64,000 bases of DNA from positions 62,001 to 126,000 of the forward strand of contig NZ_JAGGDJ010000015.1 in assembly GCF_017652985.1 (NCBI RefSeq). Direction: 5' to 3'. Below, piece by piece: positions 33,543 to 41,592 of the stretch; position 1 is the stretch's first letter; each line of letters begins with the position of its first letter. Below the pieces are notes generated by a model. It was not told the origin of the DNA. It worked only from the letters and a program-made list of their open reading frames with translations, and ran no database searches. The stretch is from Paenibacillus artemisiicola (GTDB taxonomy: Bacteria; Bacillota; Bacilli; Paenibacillales; Paenibacillaceae). The translations under genes and the position numbers were made by a program.

Positions 33543-34946
33543 ATGAAGAAATCGTTCAAAATGCTGACGCTTACCGCTACCGCCGCCCTGTCGCTCACGT
33601 TCGCCAGCCAAAGCTTCGCCGCAGCCGGCTTTACGGATCTCGGCAATGACGCCGCGAAGGATAAAATCATTTCCTTGCAGGAGAGAGGACTGGTGAAAGG
33701 CGTGAGTGCCGAACTGTTCGCGCCGCAAGCGTCGATGACGGCCGCCCAAGGCGTGCAGCTGATCGTGAACGCGCTCGACCTGAACCTGGACCTTGTCCGC
33801 TTCTTCAAGGAGCCGAAAGCGAGCGACTACTTCCAGAACGCCAAGGACGACGCCTGGTACGCGGACGCGTTCATCATCGCCGCCGTCAACAACATCGGCC
33901 TGCCGGCCGACCTGAACCCGGGCAAGGTGCTGTCGCGCGAAGAATTCACGCACATGCTCATTCACGCGATGGAAGCGAGCGGCAAGCTGCCGATGGTCAA
34001 TCCGGTCGTCATCGACATCAAGGACGGCGATCAAATCACGGTCGACTACTCCGGTTCGATCCAGCGCGCGCTTAGCTACGGCGTGATCGCCCTCGACAAG
34101 GACGGCCAGCTGAAGCCGAAAGCCGCCATCACCCGCTCCGAGTCCGCCGAGGAAATCTACAATGCGATCGAATACTTGAAGGCGCACCCGGGTGAAGTCG
34201 CCGACGGCACGCTGACGGCCGCGCAAGGCGCCGATCTGATCGGCGGCGCGCTGGGCGCCAAAGCCGAGCTCGGCGAAGACGTCGCGCCGGATGCCGTGCT
34301 GACGCGCGAAGCGTTCATCGACCTGCTCGTCCGCTCCGTCGAGAAGGCCGGCCAGCTGCCGCTGATCAATCCGGTCGTCGTCGACATCAAGGATCAGGAC
34401 CAAATCAACGTCGTTTACTCCGGCTCGATCCAGCGCGCGATCAAATACGGCATCGTGCAGTTGAACGAAGACGGCACCTTCGGCCCGAAAACGGAAGTGA
34501 CGCGTTCCGCGGCGCTTGAAGCGATCGACAAGGCGACGGCCTACCTGAAAGCCCACCAAGCGCCGGCCGAAGCGAACGCGCCGATTACCGCCGCGCAAGG
34601 CGCCGATCTGATCGCCAAGCAATTCGGCATCGCGGTCGACCTGAAGAGCTTCGACCTGAATCCGGACCAAAAGGCGACCCGCGAAGCGTTCACGCACGTC
34701 CTCGTGCAAAGCCTGCAGAAGAGCGGCAAGCTGCCGATGATCAAGGTCGCGCCGGTCGACATCAAGGACGGCGACCAACTCGACGCGCTCTACTCCGGTT
34801 CTGTGCAAACCGCGCTGAACCTCGGCATCGTCAAGCTGGACGCGGACGGCAAGTTCGATCCGAAGGCCGAACTGACCCAAGCGCAAGCGGCCGACGAAAT
34901 CGCCAATGCCGTCAAAGCATTGGATAAGTACCCGCAAGCGAAATAA
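33543..34946 (+). CDS. secreted protein of three degenerate SLH-like modules
   Basis: A 467-residue exported protein. Residues 1-27 form a signal peptide ending SFA-AA. The mature part is built from internal repeats about 125 residues long. Landmarks recur: TAAQG at 66, 226, 349; SREEF/TREAF at 131, 254, 379; GKLPM/GQLPL at 147, 270, 396; followed by VDIKDGDQ, YSGSIQRA and a GI(V/I)-x-L-x-x-DG-x-F/L-x-PK stretch. The GI-x-x-DG-x-F-x-P-x-x-x-x-TR part resembles the end of SLH domains, so this may be a cell-wall polymer-binding surface protein. No enzymatic domain. AGAGGTGA precedes the ATG. Confidence 0.85.
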   Translation: MKKSFKMLTLTATAALSLTFASQSFAAAGFTDLGNDAAKDKIISLQERGLVKGVSAELFAPQASMTAAQGVQLIVNALDLNLDLVRFFKEPKASDYFQNAKDDAWYADAFIIAAVNNIGLPADLNPGKVLSREEFTHMLIHAMEASGKLPMVNPVVIDIKDGDQITVDYSGSIQRALSYGVIALDKDGQLKPKAAITRSESAEEIYNAIEYLKAHPGEVADGTLTAAQGADLIGGALGAKAELGEDVAPDAVLTREAFIDLLVRSVEKAGQLPLINPVVVDIKDQDQINVVYSGSIQRAIKYGIVQLNEDGTFGPKTEVTRSAALEAIDKATAYLKAHQAPAEANAPITAAQGADLIAKQFGIAVDLKSFDLNPDQKATREAFTHVLVQSLQKSGKLPMIKVAPVDIKDGDQLDALYSGSVQTALNLGIVKLDADGKFDPKAELTQAQAADEIANAVKALDKYPQAK

Positions 34947-34979
34947 CCCGCAACAAATAACTTGCAACTGTGCGAAAAT

Positions 34980-35012
34980 CAAAAGAGGCTGCCCCGTGGG
35001 CAGCCTCTTTTG
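34980..35012. terminator. bidirectional terminator
   Basis: AAAAGAGGCTGCCC-CGTG-GGCAGCCTCTTTT: a perfect 14-bp stem between convergent genes. Confidence 0.92.
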
Positions 35013-35029
35013 CGCTTGCGTCGCGCCGT

Positions 35030-35389
35030 TCACCGGACCAGCACGAAGATGAGCGCAATCAACGCCGGCAGGCCCTGCACGAGCCAGATCGAGCGCTTCG
35101 CCGTCGCGCCGCCGTACAGCGCGGCGACCAGGACGCAGATCAGGAAGAACAGTTCGATCGCGCGGCCGGTCGTCTCGTCCGGATGCACGAGCCCCCAGAC
35201 GAGTCCCGCGGCCAGGAAACCGTTGTACAACCCCTGGTTCGCGGCGAGCGCTTTCGTCGTCTCCGCTTCTGCCTTCGTCGTGCCGAAAGCTCTCATCGCG
35301 CGCGGCGTCGTCCATAGAAACATTTCGAGCACCAAGATGTATACGTGCTCCAGTGCGACCAATCCTACGAAAATAGCGGCGAGTATCAT
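35030..35389 (-). CDS. DUF1304-type membrane protein
   Basis: A 119-residue protein with four membrane helices: ILAAIFVGLVALEHVYILVLEMFLW, NQGLYNGFLAAGLVWGL, IELFFLICVLVAALYGGATA and GLPALIALIFVLV. The E-H-x-Y-I-x-x-x-E-M-F-x-W motif in helix 1, and ANQGLYNGFLAAGL in helix 2, are those of the DUF1304 family. No function is known. GAGGAGG precedes the ATG. Single gene, convergent with the SLH-like gene. Confidence 0.9.
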   Translation of the reverse strand: MILAAIFVGLVALEHVYILVLEMFLWTTPRAMRAFGTTKAEAETTKALAANQGLYNGFLAAGLVWGLVHPDETTGRAIELFFLICVLVAALYGGATAKRSIWLVQGLPALIALIFVLVR

Positions 35390-35451
35390 CCATTCCTCCT
35401 CGGTATGCGGCTTCCGTCCCTCATTCTACCACGATTCTACCACGATGAGGG

Positions 35452-35628
35452 CTAGACGCGAATATCGAGATTGGCGCCCAAGTTCGGCTGCGCGCTCTGC
35501 TGCATCATTTGGACGAGCTGCTGCGATTGCGCCGTTGCCTGATCCTGGGCCATCTTGAGCACTTGGATGCCGACCGCCTGCGCCAGGCTGCCCTGCGCCA
35601 GCGAGATCGACAATGCCGGAATGTCCAT
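35452..35628 (-). CDS. YjfB-like small protein (putative motility protein)
   Basis: A 58-residue protein beginning MDIPALSISLAQGSLAQAVG and continuing with IQVLKMAQDQATAQSQQLVQMM, ending QPNLGANLDIRV. This is the pattern of the YjfB family ('MDIxxLSxxMSQxxLxxxVGxxVLKxxMDxxxxxxxxLxxxM...G..LDxxV'), which belongs to sigma-D/motility regulons in Bacillus. GGAGG lies upstream of the ATG. It is too short for most gene callers. A sigma-D promoter was not found with confidence. Confidence 0.8.
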   Translation of the reverse strand: MDIPALSISLAQGSLAQAVGIQVLKMAQDQATAQSQQLVQMMQQSAQPNLGANLDIRV

Positions 35629-35739
35629 GCGAGTCCTCCATTCTGCCGCCCGTCGTTCGGCCTGCTCCTACTATATCGGACGAAGCCGCCGAACGGTTGA
35701 ATGGCCGGCACGAGCCGCGCGGGTCCGAGCCGGGGCGCG

Positions 35740-36726
35740 TCAAAGCACGACGACGATCTTCCCCCGGACATGCCGCTGCGAGAGCCGGGTCAGCTCGCCT
35801 GGGACCTCTTCGAGCGAGATGCGCTTCTCGATCATCGGCACGATTTTGCCGGCCGTCATCAGCGCCATGAACTGCTCCGCCATGATGCCGAGCTCGGTCT
35901 CGGCCCGTTCGTCCCCGGCCAGGTACGCGCCCGAGAGCATCATTTTGTGCACCGTGAACGTCTTGTGGGACGGCTGAAAATCGGCCACGGTCTCCGGGGC
36001 TCCCGCGATGCAGGCCAGCTGGCCGCCGAACGCGAGCAGCGACAGGTCGGCCTGCGCCGTCTGCCGGTTGATCGAATTGAGCGCGTAGTCGACGCCGCGG
36101 CCGTCCGTCAGCGCCAGGACGCGTTCGCGGACGTCCTCCGTATTGTAGTCGATCGCCGCATGGGCGCCGAGCGTCCGCACGTAGTCGAAGTTGGCGGCCG
36201 AGGCGGTCGTGATGATTTGCCCCGCTCCGAACGCTTTCGCCAGCTGGATCGCATACCCGCCGACGCCGCCGGCCCCGGCGTGAATGAGAATGGAGGCGCC
36301 CTGCTTGAGGTTCATCTTGCGGGTCAGCGCCTGATACGCCGTCAGCCCCGCGCACGGGAACGCCGCCGCTTCTTCGAACGAGAGTCCCTCCGCGATCCGG
36401 GCGGCCGCGTTCGCCTTGACGATGCCGTACTCGGCGAAGCTGCCGTTCCGGACGAAGCTGCCGTGGTAGACGACGCGGTCGCCCTCCCGCCACTGCGCGG
36501 CGCCCTCGCCCGTCTTATCCACGACGCCGGCCGCGTCCAGTCCGGGTACGAACGGGTACGTCCAGGCCGGATGGCCGTTTTTGGCCATTTTGTAATCCGC
36601 CGGGTTCAAGCTGGCGGCCTTGATGCGGACGCGGATTTCGCCCGGTCCGGGCTCGGGAACCGGCAGGTCCGCCGGCGTCAGGGTATGCGGCTCGCCGGGA
36701 GCGCGCAGAACGATCGATCTCATCAT
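35740..36726 (-). CDS. zinc-independent quinone oxidoreductase-like alcohol dehydrogenase
   Basis: A 328-residue member of the medium-chain dehydrogenase family, quinone-oxidoreductase branch. N-terminal catalytic domain: MMRSIVLRAPGEPHTLTPADLPVPEPGPGEIRVRIKAASLNPADYK ... FVPGLDAAGVV; nucleotide-binding domain with IHAGAGGVGGYAIQLAKAFGA. It lacks the catalytic zinc cysteine and the GHE motif, so it would transfer hydride from NADPH to quinones or enones. AAAGGAG precedes the ATG at 36726. It lies 110 bases after the DUF2269 gene on the same strand and may share its TetR-type operator. Confidence 0.9.
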   Translation of the reverse strand: MMRSIVLRAPGEPHTLTPADLPVPEPGPGEIRVRIKAASLNPADYKMAKNGHPAWTYPFVPGLDAAGVVDKTGEGAAQWREGDRVVYHGSFVRNGSFAEYGIVKANAAARIAEGLSFEEAAAFPCAGLTAYQALTRKMNLKQGASILIHAGAGGVGGYAIQLAKAFGAGQIITTASAANFDYVRTLGAHAAIDYNTEDVRERVLALTDGRGVDYALNSINRQTAQADLSLLAFGGQLACIAGAPETVADFQPSHKTFTVHKMMLSGAYLAGDERAETELGIMAEQFMALMTAGKIVPMIEKRISLEEVPGELTRLSQRHVRGKIVVVL

Positions 36727-36785
36727 CGGAATGACTCCTTTAAAGTGATTTTCCCTCAAGCATAGCACACCGAGGCTGCTTGGAG

Positions 36786-36808
36786 AAAAAAATGAGATCG
36801 TTCTCATT
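36786..36808 (-). terminator. weak terminator or operator between DUF2269 and the dehydrogenase
   Basis: Perfect seven-base stem AATGAGA/TCTCATT with a four-base loop; on the minus strand it is followed by seven T. It could stop transcription after the DUF2269 gene or bind a regulator of the dehydrogenase. Confidence 0.55.
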
Positions 36809-36836
36809 CGCGCTCCCGCTCGGACGGACGCCGGGC

Positions 36837-37298
36837 TTAGAAGTTCTTGGAAACCATCAGATACAAAATGACGATCGGCAGCAGCGTCGCGGCGATGCCG
36901 AATGCGGCCCACAGGCGCGAGGCGCGCGCATACCCCTCGGTGACGCGGCCGCGCTCGACGCTCTCGGCGCTGTGCCGGATCATGGCGCGCTGCAGCGGAA
37001 TGAGCACCGCCAGCCAGATGACGCCCGTCACGGCGAACAGCGCGAGCGACGCGGTCAGCCAGTTCAGGCCGTGCATGGGCAGGTGCTCGCGCGCCGCCAT
37101 CCATACGCCGGAGACGATAATCAGGAGCAGCCCCGGAAGCGTGAAGGCGTAATCCGCTGCCATGACGGACTTCGTCGCGGCGTGAATCGCGGCGGGATTC
37201 TTCCCGATGTCCGCGCGGACCTTCCAGAACGCGGCCGTCACGATGTTGCCGACGAAGACGACGACCCCCAGCAAATGCAGAAGCAATAATCCGTTCAT
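36837..37298 (-). CDS. DUF2269-type membrane protein
   Basis: A 153-residue protein with four membrane helices: MNGLLLLHLLGVVVFVGNIVTAAFW, ADYAFTLPGLLLIIVSGVWMA, WLTASLALFAVTGVIWLAVLIPLQ and WAAFGIAATLLPIVILYLMV. The HLLGVVVFVGN start and the A-x-x-x-x-x-D-x-x-F-T-x-P-G pattern fit the DUF2269 family, whose members often sit with oxidoreductases. Unknown function. The start at 37298 follows GGGGG. A TetR-type operator lies about 45 bases upstream. Confidence 0.85.
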   Translation of the reverse strand: MNGLLLLHLLGVVVFVGNIVTAAFWKVRADIGKNPAAIHAATKSVMAADYAFTLPGLLLIIVSGVWMAAREHLPMHGLNWLTASLALFAVTGVIWLAVLIPLQRAMIRHSAESVERGRVTEGYARASRLWAAFGIAATLLPIVILYLMVSKNF

Positions 37299-37340
37299 GT
37301 ACGAGACCCCCAATTGGAAAATAATTGCTTACCTTCATCA

Positions 37341-37363
37341 TACATACCGACACTCGGTTTGTA
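37341..37363. promoter_or_regulatory. TetR-type operator upstream of the DUF2269 gene
   Basis: TACATACCGA-CAC-TCGGTTTGTA: arms match at nine of ten positions, with the ACCGA-N3-TCGGT core common for TetR proteins. No TetR gene is in the window. Confidence 0.65.
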
Positions 37364-37492
37364 AATAAGCAAAATGGAAGGAACCTCTCATTCAAGGTCC
37401 CTTCCTTCGCCAGCGCGGTGCGGCGGCTTCGACGCGGGTGCTCCTGGGGAGCCGCGGTTCCGCCGCCGCCGTAAGACGCTTCCCGCCCGCGT

Positions 37493-37595
37493 CGGCTGCC
37501 GGCCGCGCTTGTCGCTTCGCTTCCGGCGCCGCGGCAACGCTCGACCGCCCGTACGGCTGCCGGCTGCGCTTTTCGCTTCGCTTCTGGCGCCGCGG
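37493..37595 (+). repeat. imperfect direct repeat, about 43 bases, two copies
   Basis: Copies at about 37493-37535 and 37554-37596, 61 bases apart, both reading CGGCTGCCGGC(C/T)GCGCTT(G/T)TCGC... then GGCGCCGCGGC. They lie in the non-coding gap of about 310 bases between the DUF2269 and ABC-F genes; otherwise nothing recognised there. Confidence 0.7.
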
Positions 37596-37611
37596 CGATG
37601 CACCGCCGCCC

Positions 37612-39549
37612 CTAAGGCTCAAGCGCCATCCACGCCTCCAGCAGCGCGTCGAGCCGCGCCTGCAGCGCTTCGCGCTCGCGCCAGCCCGCTGCCAGTCCCG
37701 CCGCATCGCCGGCGGCATCGAGCCCGCTCAGCCGCTCGTCGGCCCCGGCCAGCTCCGCCTCGAGCGCGGCAATCTCCCGCTCCAGCTGCTCGGCCCGTTT
37801 CCCGCCGCCTTGCGCCGCCTCCGTCTTTCGGTTCGCCGGGCGCGCCGCCCCTCCCTGCGCTTCCGCCCAAGCCGTCATCGCTCGCTTCGCATCGACCGAT
37901 TCAACGGGCTCCTCCGCCGAATCGGCGCGCTTGGCCCTGTAATCCTCGTAATTGCCGAGATAGGCGGCGATCCGGCCGCGCTTCAGCTCCCATACGCGCT
38001 GCGCGAGGCGATTGATGAAATACCGGTCGTGCGAAATCGCCAGCACCGTGCCCGGATACTGTTCCAGCGCTTCCTCCAGCGCCTCGCGCGAAGCGATGTC
38101 GAGGTGGTTCGTCGGTTCGTCCAGCAGCAGCAGATTCGGCGTCCGCCGAACGAGCAGCGCGAGCCGCAGCCGCGACCATTCGCCGCCGGACAGCGACGCG
38201 ACCGGCTTGAAGACGTCGCCCCCGTAGAACAAATACCGGGCGAGCACGCCGCGCGCCTCCCCTTCCTCGTACGCGCCTTCGACGCGGAAATAGTCGAGGA
38301 CCGTCCGTTTGCCTTCGGCCGGCGGATCCTGCTGCGCAAGGTAACCGACGTCGACGCGCGAGCCGTGCTCGATGCGCCCGCCGTCCGGCTCGGCCTCGCC
38401 CAGAAGCAGCCGGAACAGCGTCGTTTTGCCGGAGCCGTTGTCCCCGAGCAGCACGACCTTCTCGCCGTAGAGCAGGCTGCCCGACGCGCCGTCCAGGACG
38501 GCCCGCTCCCCGAACCGCTTCGCCACGCCCTCGAAGTCGAGCACGCGCTGGCCGGACCGGTCCTGGATCGACAGCGCGAACGCCGCCGTCTTCGGATCCA
38601 GCGCCGGCCGCTTAAGCACGTCCATCCGCTCCAGCGCCTTGCGGATCGACGCCGAGCGCTTGAAAAACTTCTCGTTGCCGCCGAGCCGTCCCCATTCCTC
38701 CAGCTGGCGGATCGTCTCCTTCATCTTCTTAATGACCTTCTGCTGCTCCTGGTACTGCGCGAACTGCCGAAGCAGCCGCGCTTCCTTCTCCTTCACGTAC
38801 CCGGTGTAATTCGTGGGGTACGTCGACGCTTCGCCGTCCTCGAGCTCGATCATTTTCGTGCCGACGGCATCGAGGAAATACCGGTCGTGCGAGACGACGA
38901 CGAAGGCGCCCTCGTACCGCCGCAGGAACGACTCCAGCCATTCGATCCCCTTCAGGTCCAAATGGTTCGTCGGTTCGTCGAGCAGCAGCAGCTCCGGACG
39001 GACGACCAGCTGGGACGCCAGCGCGACGCGCGTCTGCTCCCCGCCGGACAAGCTGCCGAACCGCCGTCCGTCGAGGCCGCGGTCGAGCCGCAGCCCTTCG
39101 GCCACCTGGTCGATCGCCGTCTCCATCTCGTAGCCGCCGCCCTGTTCGAACCGTTCCTGCGCCGAAGCGTACGCCCGCAGCAGCCGCTCCATCGCCGCGA
39201 AGTCCGCGGCCGCGTCCGGATCGGACATGCGCGCTTCGAGCGCCGCCATCTCCGCCTTCACGCCGAGCAGCTCGCGGTAGCCGTAAGCCAGCACGTCGTA
39301 GACGCGCATGGCCTCGAATTCGGCCGGAATTTGCGGCAAATAGCCGATCGTCAGCTCCTTCCGTACGGTAAGCAGGCCTTCATCGGGCTGCTCGTGTCCC
39401 GCGATCAGCCGAAGCAGCGTCGATTTCCCGCTGCCGTTGCGGCCGATCAAGCCGACCTTCTCGCCCTCGAGCAGCTGCAGCGTCGCGCCGTCCAGCACGA
39501 GCTGGGCGGCATGGTATTTTTTCAAATCCTGTATGTTCACGATCATCAT
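37612..39549 (-). CDS. ABC-F family ATPase, ribosome-protection type candidate
   Basis: A 645-residue protein with two ABC domains and no membrane segments. Walker A motifs are GRNGSGKST and GDNGSGKTT, signatures LSGGEQTR and LSGGEWSR, Walker B LLLLDEPTNHLD in both. A charged linker (YVKEKEARLLRQFAQYQEQQKVIKKMKETIRQLEEWGR) joins them, and the C-terminus is a coiled coil (RAEQLEREIAALEAELAGADERLSGLD). This fits ABC-F proteins that displace antibiotics from the ribosome or act on translation. The start at 39549 is the family start. The upstream leader has a small ORF and a terminator, an arrangement known for antibiotic-induced ABC-F genes. Confidence 0.92.
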   Translation of the reverse strand: MMIVNIQDLKKYHAAQLVLDGATLQLLEGEKVGLIGRNGSGKSTLLRLIAGHEQPDEGLLTVRKELTIGYLPQIPAEFEAMRVYDVLAYGYRELLGVKAEMAALEARMSDPDAAADFAAMERLLRAYASAQERFEQGGGYEMETAIDQVAEGLRLDRGLDGRRFGSLSGGEQTRVALASQLVVRPELLLLDEPTNHLDLKGIEWLESFLRRYEGAFVVVSHDRYFLDAVGTKMIELEDGEASTYPTNYTGYVKEKEARLLRQFAQYQEQQKVIKKMKETIRQLEEWGRLGGNEKFFKRSASIRKALERMDVLKRPALDPKTAAFALSIQDRSGQRVLDFEGVAKRFGERAVLDGASGSLLYGEKVVLLGDNGSGKTTLFRLLLGEAEPDGGRIEHGSRVDVGYLAQQDPPAEGKRTVLDYFRVEGAYEEGEARGVLARYLFYGGDVFKPVASLSGGEWSRLRLALLVRRTPNLLLLDEPTNHLDIASREALEEALEQYPGTVLAISHDRYFINRLAQRVWELKRGRIAAYLGNYEDYRAKRADSAEEPVESVDAKRAMTAWAEAQGGAARPANRKTEAAQGGGKRAEQLEREIAALEAELAGADERLSGLDAAGDAAGLAAGWREREALQARLDALLEAWMALEP

Positions 39550-39595
39550 GGTCAAGTCCCCCCGGTATGGTCGGAAGACCCGCCCTCGCGCGCAC

Positions 39596-39626
39596 AAAAA
39601 AGGGCCGCGGCAACAAGCCGCGGCCC
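39596..39626 (-). terminator. leader terminator (attenuator) of the ABC-F gene
   Basis: Perfect 10-bp stem GGGCCGCGGC/GCCGCGGCCC with a five-base loop, followed on the minus strand by six T, ending 46 bases before the ABC-F start codon. A second hairpin (GATGCCGG/CCGGCATC, 39636-39662) lies just before it. Confidence 0.85.
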
Positions 39627-39680
39627 TCCTGGACAGATGCCGGACGATCGGCTCCCGGCATCGGCCGGAAGCGAAAACAA

Positions 39681-39851
39681 TCACCCGTTCATAAGCAATC
39701 CGTTGTGGTGGAGGCAGGCGTCTTCTCGCGAATGGTCAAACGTATCGTCGTAAATGGACAGACGGATCCCGTTCGCGAAAAAAGCATGCACAATGCCAGC
39801 CATGGCAATCGGCAGCTGGCTAATGCGGGAATTGACCCATTCGTGATTCAC
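39681..39851 (-). CDS. leader ORF upstream of the ABC-F gene
   Basis: A 56-codon ORF starting with GTG at 39851 behind AAGGAGGTGAGG, an exceptionally strong ribosome-binding site. The product begins MNHEWVNSRISQLPIAMAGI, is neither a signal peptide nor strongly hydrophobic, and ends with LLMNG. Its stop codon is about 55 bases before the leader terminator. I infer that its translation senses ribosome stalling by an antibiotic and controls termination, as for vmlR-type leaders; the product may also be a real small protein. Confidence 0.65.
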   Translation of the reverse strand: MNHEWVNSRISQLPIAMAGIVHAFFANGIRLSIYDDTFDHSREDACLHHNGLLMNG

Positions 39852-39881
39852 CTACCTCACCTCCTTCGCGTAATTGGATCA

Positions 39882-39911
39882 AGTGTAGCATAGACGACGG
39901 GACCATGGCAA
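39882..39911 (-). promoter_or_regulatory. promoter of the ABC-F leader transcript
   Basis: On the minus strand TTGCCA, an 18-base spacer and TACACT, about 30 bases before the leader ORF. Confidence 0.55.
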
Positions 39912-39947
39912 CCGGCCAACCGCCCTGCCGGACGGCCGAGCTCGGCG

Positions 39948-41438
39948 CTACCGGGCGCCTGTGGACGCTTCGGCGGAGGAAGCGGCTCCTCCGGCTTCGC
40001 CGCCTTGCGCGCTTGCGCCGCCGCCATTGGCCTTATCCTTCGCCTGCTCCTCCATGAGCGCCGCCTTCCCCTTGGTCTGCACGGCCGCAAGGGCGGCATC
40101 GACCGATTGTTTGCCGTCGTACGCGTTCTTCAGCTCTTGTTGGGCAAGGGTCGAGAAGCGCATGTAGAACGCCTGCGGGATGTCGTCGTAATCCTGAAAC
40201 GGCTTGGGCGTATTCGGCTTCAAGGCATAGAAGGCTTTGAAATTATGGTTCTCTTCGTCCTTCAAGTAAGTGGTCCGCACCGGAAAGCCGTTCGAGTGGA
40301 GCTTGGACGTGACCCTGGCGTATTCCTCGCTCGTGATGTACCGGACGAATTCCTTGGCGGCATCGGCGTTCGCGGACTTGGCGTTCACCGCGAAAATCTG
40401 CCCGACGTTCATGCTCACGCTGCCCTCCGGATTTTGCGGATCGACCGGTACCGTGACGAGATCCCAATTTTGGACGACCTTGCTTTTATCTTCAAGCCGG
40501 CTGCGTCCCTCGTTGATCTGGTCCATCAAGTAGGTGCCGTCGAGCCTCATCGCCAGCTTGCCGGCCACGAACGGATCGCGGAGCAAAAAGTCCTCGTAGG
40601 TGCTCGTCCCGCTCATGTTGTTCGGATCCTCCATGTACAGCGCCCCGGACTTGAGTCCGTCGATGGCCGTTTGGAAAATGCGCTTCCAGGAGGGCGTGTC
40701 GGCGGTGATCTGTCCGTTCGCCGGATTGAACATCGTCAGATTCTGGGCCGTTCCGATCATGGAGCCGAGCTGATAGGCGTCGACGCCGTACCCCAAGCCA
40801 AGCCCGTACACGCGTTTATCCTTCGGGCCGTCCGTCGGAAAGCGCCGGGCCAGCTCGAATAGCTGCTCCCAGGTCATCTTGTCCTGCGGAAGCGGGATGC
40901 CGTACTTCGCGAACAGATCTTTGTTGTAGAAGAGCGCTTGGCTGTAAAACGTCGGCGACAGCCCGTATACCTTGCCGTCCCCGAACGATTTCAAATAATC
41001 GAGCAGGCCCGGAATCAACGTTTCCGCGTGGTAGTCTTTCTCCGCGAGCATCGGATCGAGATCGAGCAGCTTGCCGTCCTTCGCCATGTTCGACAGCTGA
41101 TCGGACGACAGCATCAGGACGTCGGGATTTTCCCGTTCGATGAAGCTTTGCAGCTCCGCCTCGGGATCCGCGACCGGCTTGTTGGAGTAATTCTGATTGG
41201 AGACGACCGTCAGCTCGACGTTCGGATGCAGCGCGGAATATACCGTGCCGAACTGATCATAGAACGATCTTTCGTCGTAGTACATGACCTTGAGGGACGA
41301 GACTTCGCTGCCCGCGTCCGTACCGCCGCCCGTCAAACTGCATCCGGACATCGTCATCGTCATCGTCGCCGCGAGAACGACGATGCCGGCCGAATGCCTT
41401 CCCGTAAACCGTTTCAACGCATTCACTCCGTTTCCCAT
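39948..41438 (-). CDS. extracellular solute-binding lipoprotein (family 1)
   Basis: About 496 residues. The signal sequence ends in the lipobox MSGC. The mature part has the sugar-binding-protein pattern: LKVMYYDERSFYDQFGTVYSALHPNVELTVVS, NPDVLMLSSDQLSNMAKDGKLLDLDPML, YGLSPTFYSQALFYNKDLFAKYGIPLPQDKMTWEQLFELARRF, and VNAKSANADAAKEFVRYITSEEYA. The last 35 residues are low-complexity Gly/Ala/Ser/Glu. It would bind a carbohydrate or similar solute for an ABC importer, but no permease or ATPase gene is adjacent, so it is an orphan or works with distant genes. Confidence 0.9.
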   Translation of the reverse strand: MGNGVNALKRFTGRHSAGIVVLAATMTMTMSGCSLTGGGTDAGSEVSSLKVMYYDERSFYDQFGTVYSALHPNVELTVVSNQNYSNKPVADPEAELQSFIERENPDVLMLSSDQLSNMAKDGKLLDLDPMLAEKDYHAETLIPGLLDYLKSFGDGKVYGLSPTFYSQALFYNKDLFAKYGIPLPQDKMTWEQLFELARRFPTDGPKDKRVYGLGLGYGVDAYQLGSMIGTAQNLTMFNPANGQITADTPSWKRIFQTAIDGLKSGALYMEDPNNMSGTSTYEDFLLRDPFVAGKLAMRLDGTYLMDQINEGRSRLEDKSKVVQNWDLVTVPVDPQNPEGSVSMNVGQIFAVNAKSANADAAKEFVRYITSEEYARVTSKLHSNGFPVRTTYLKDEENHNFKAFYALKPNTPKPFQDYDDIPQAFYMRFSTLAQQELKNAYDGKQSVDAALAAVQTKGKAALMEEQAKDKANGGGASAQGGEAGGAASSAEASTGAR

Positions 41439-41462
41439 TGGCATTTCTTCCAAACGCTACCT

Positions 41463-41468
41463 ATTATA
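41463..41468 (-). promoter_or_regulatory. -10 box of the solute-binding gene
   Basis: TATAAT on the minus strand in an AT-rich stretch 25 bases before the start codon; the -35 box is weak. Confidence 0.5.
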
Positions 41469-41546
41469 CCACTTTAATCTACTAATATTTTCTAAATTTA
41501 CCTTAAATGTTGGAGGTATGCCGCTGCCGGACAACGCGGAACGCGC

Positions 41547-41577
41547 AAAAAAGACGCCCGGGCACGCCGGGCGTCTC
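41547..41577 (-). terminator. terminator of the pentose-phosphate operon
   Basis: GACGCCCGG-GCACG-CCGGGCGTC stem with an A-run on its left, which on the minus strand gives TTTTTT right after the stem, 16 bases past gnd. Confidence 0.9.
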
Positions 41578-41592
41578 TTCTTGATCGAACGA

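Noticed and set aside
37438-39753. 771-codon ORF on the plus strand opposite the ABC-F gene
   Set aside because: Rich in Arg, Pro and Leu with no domain, no suitable start site and fully antisense to a well-supported gene; an effect of GC-rich codon use.
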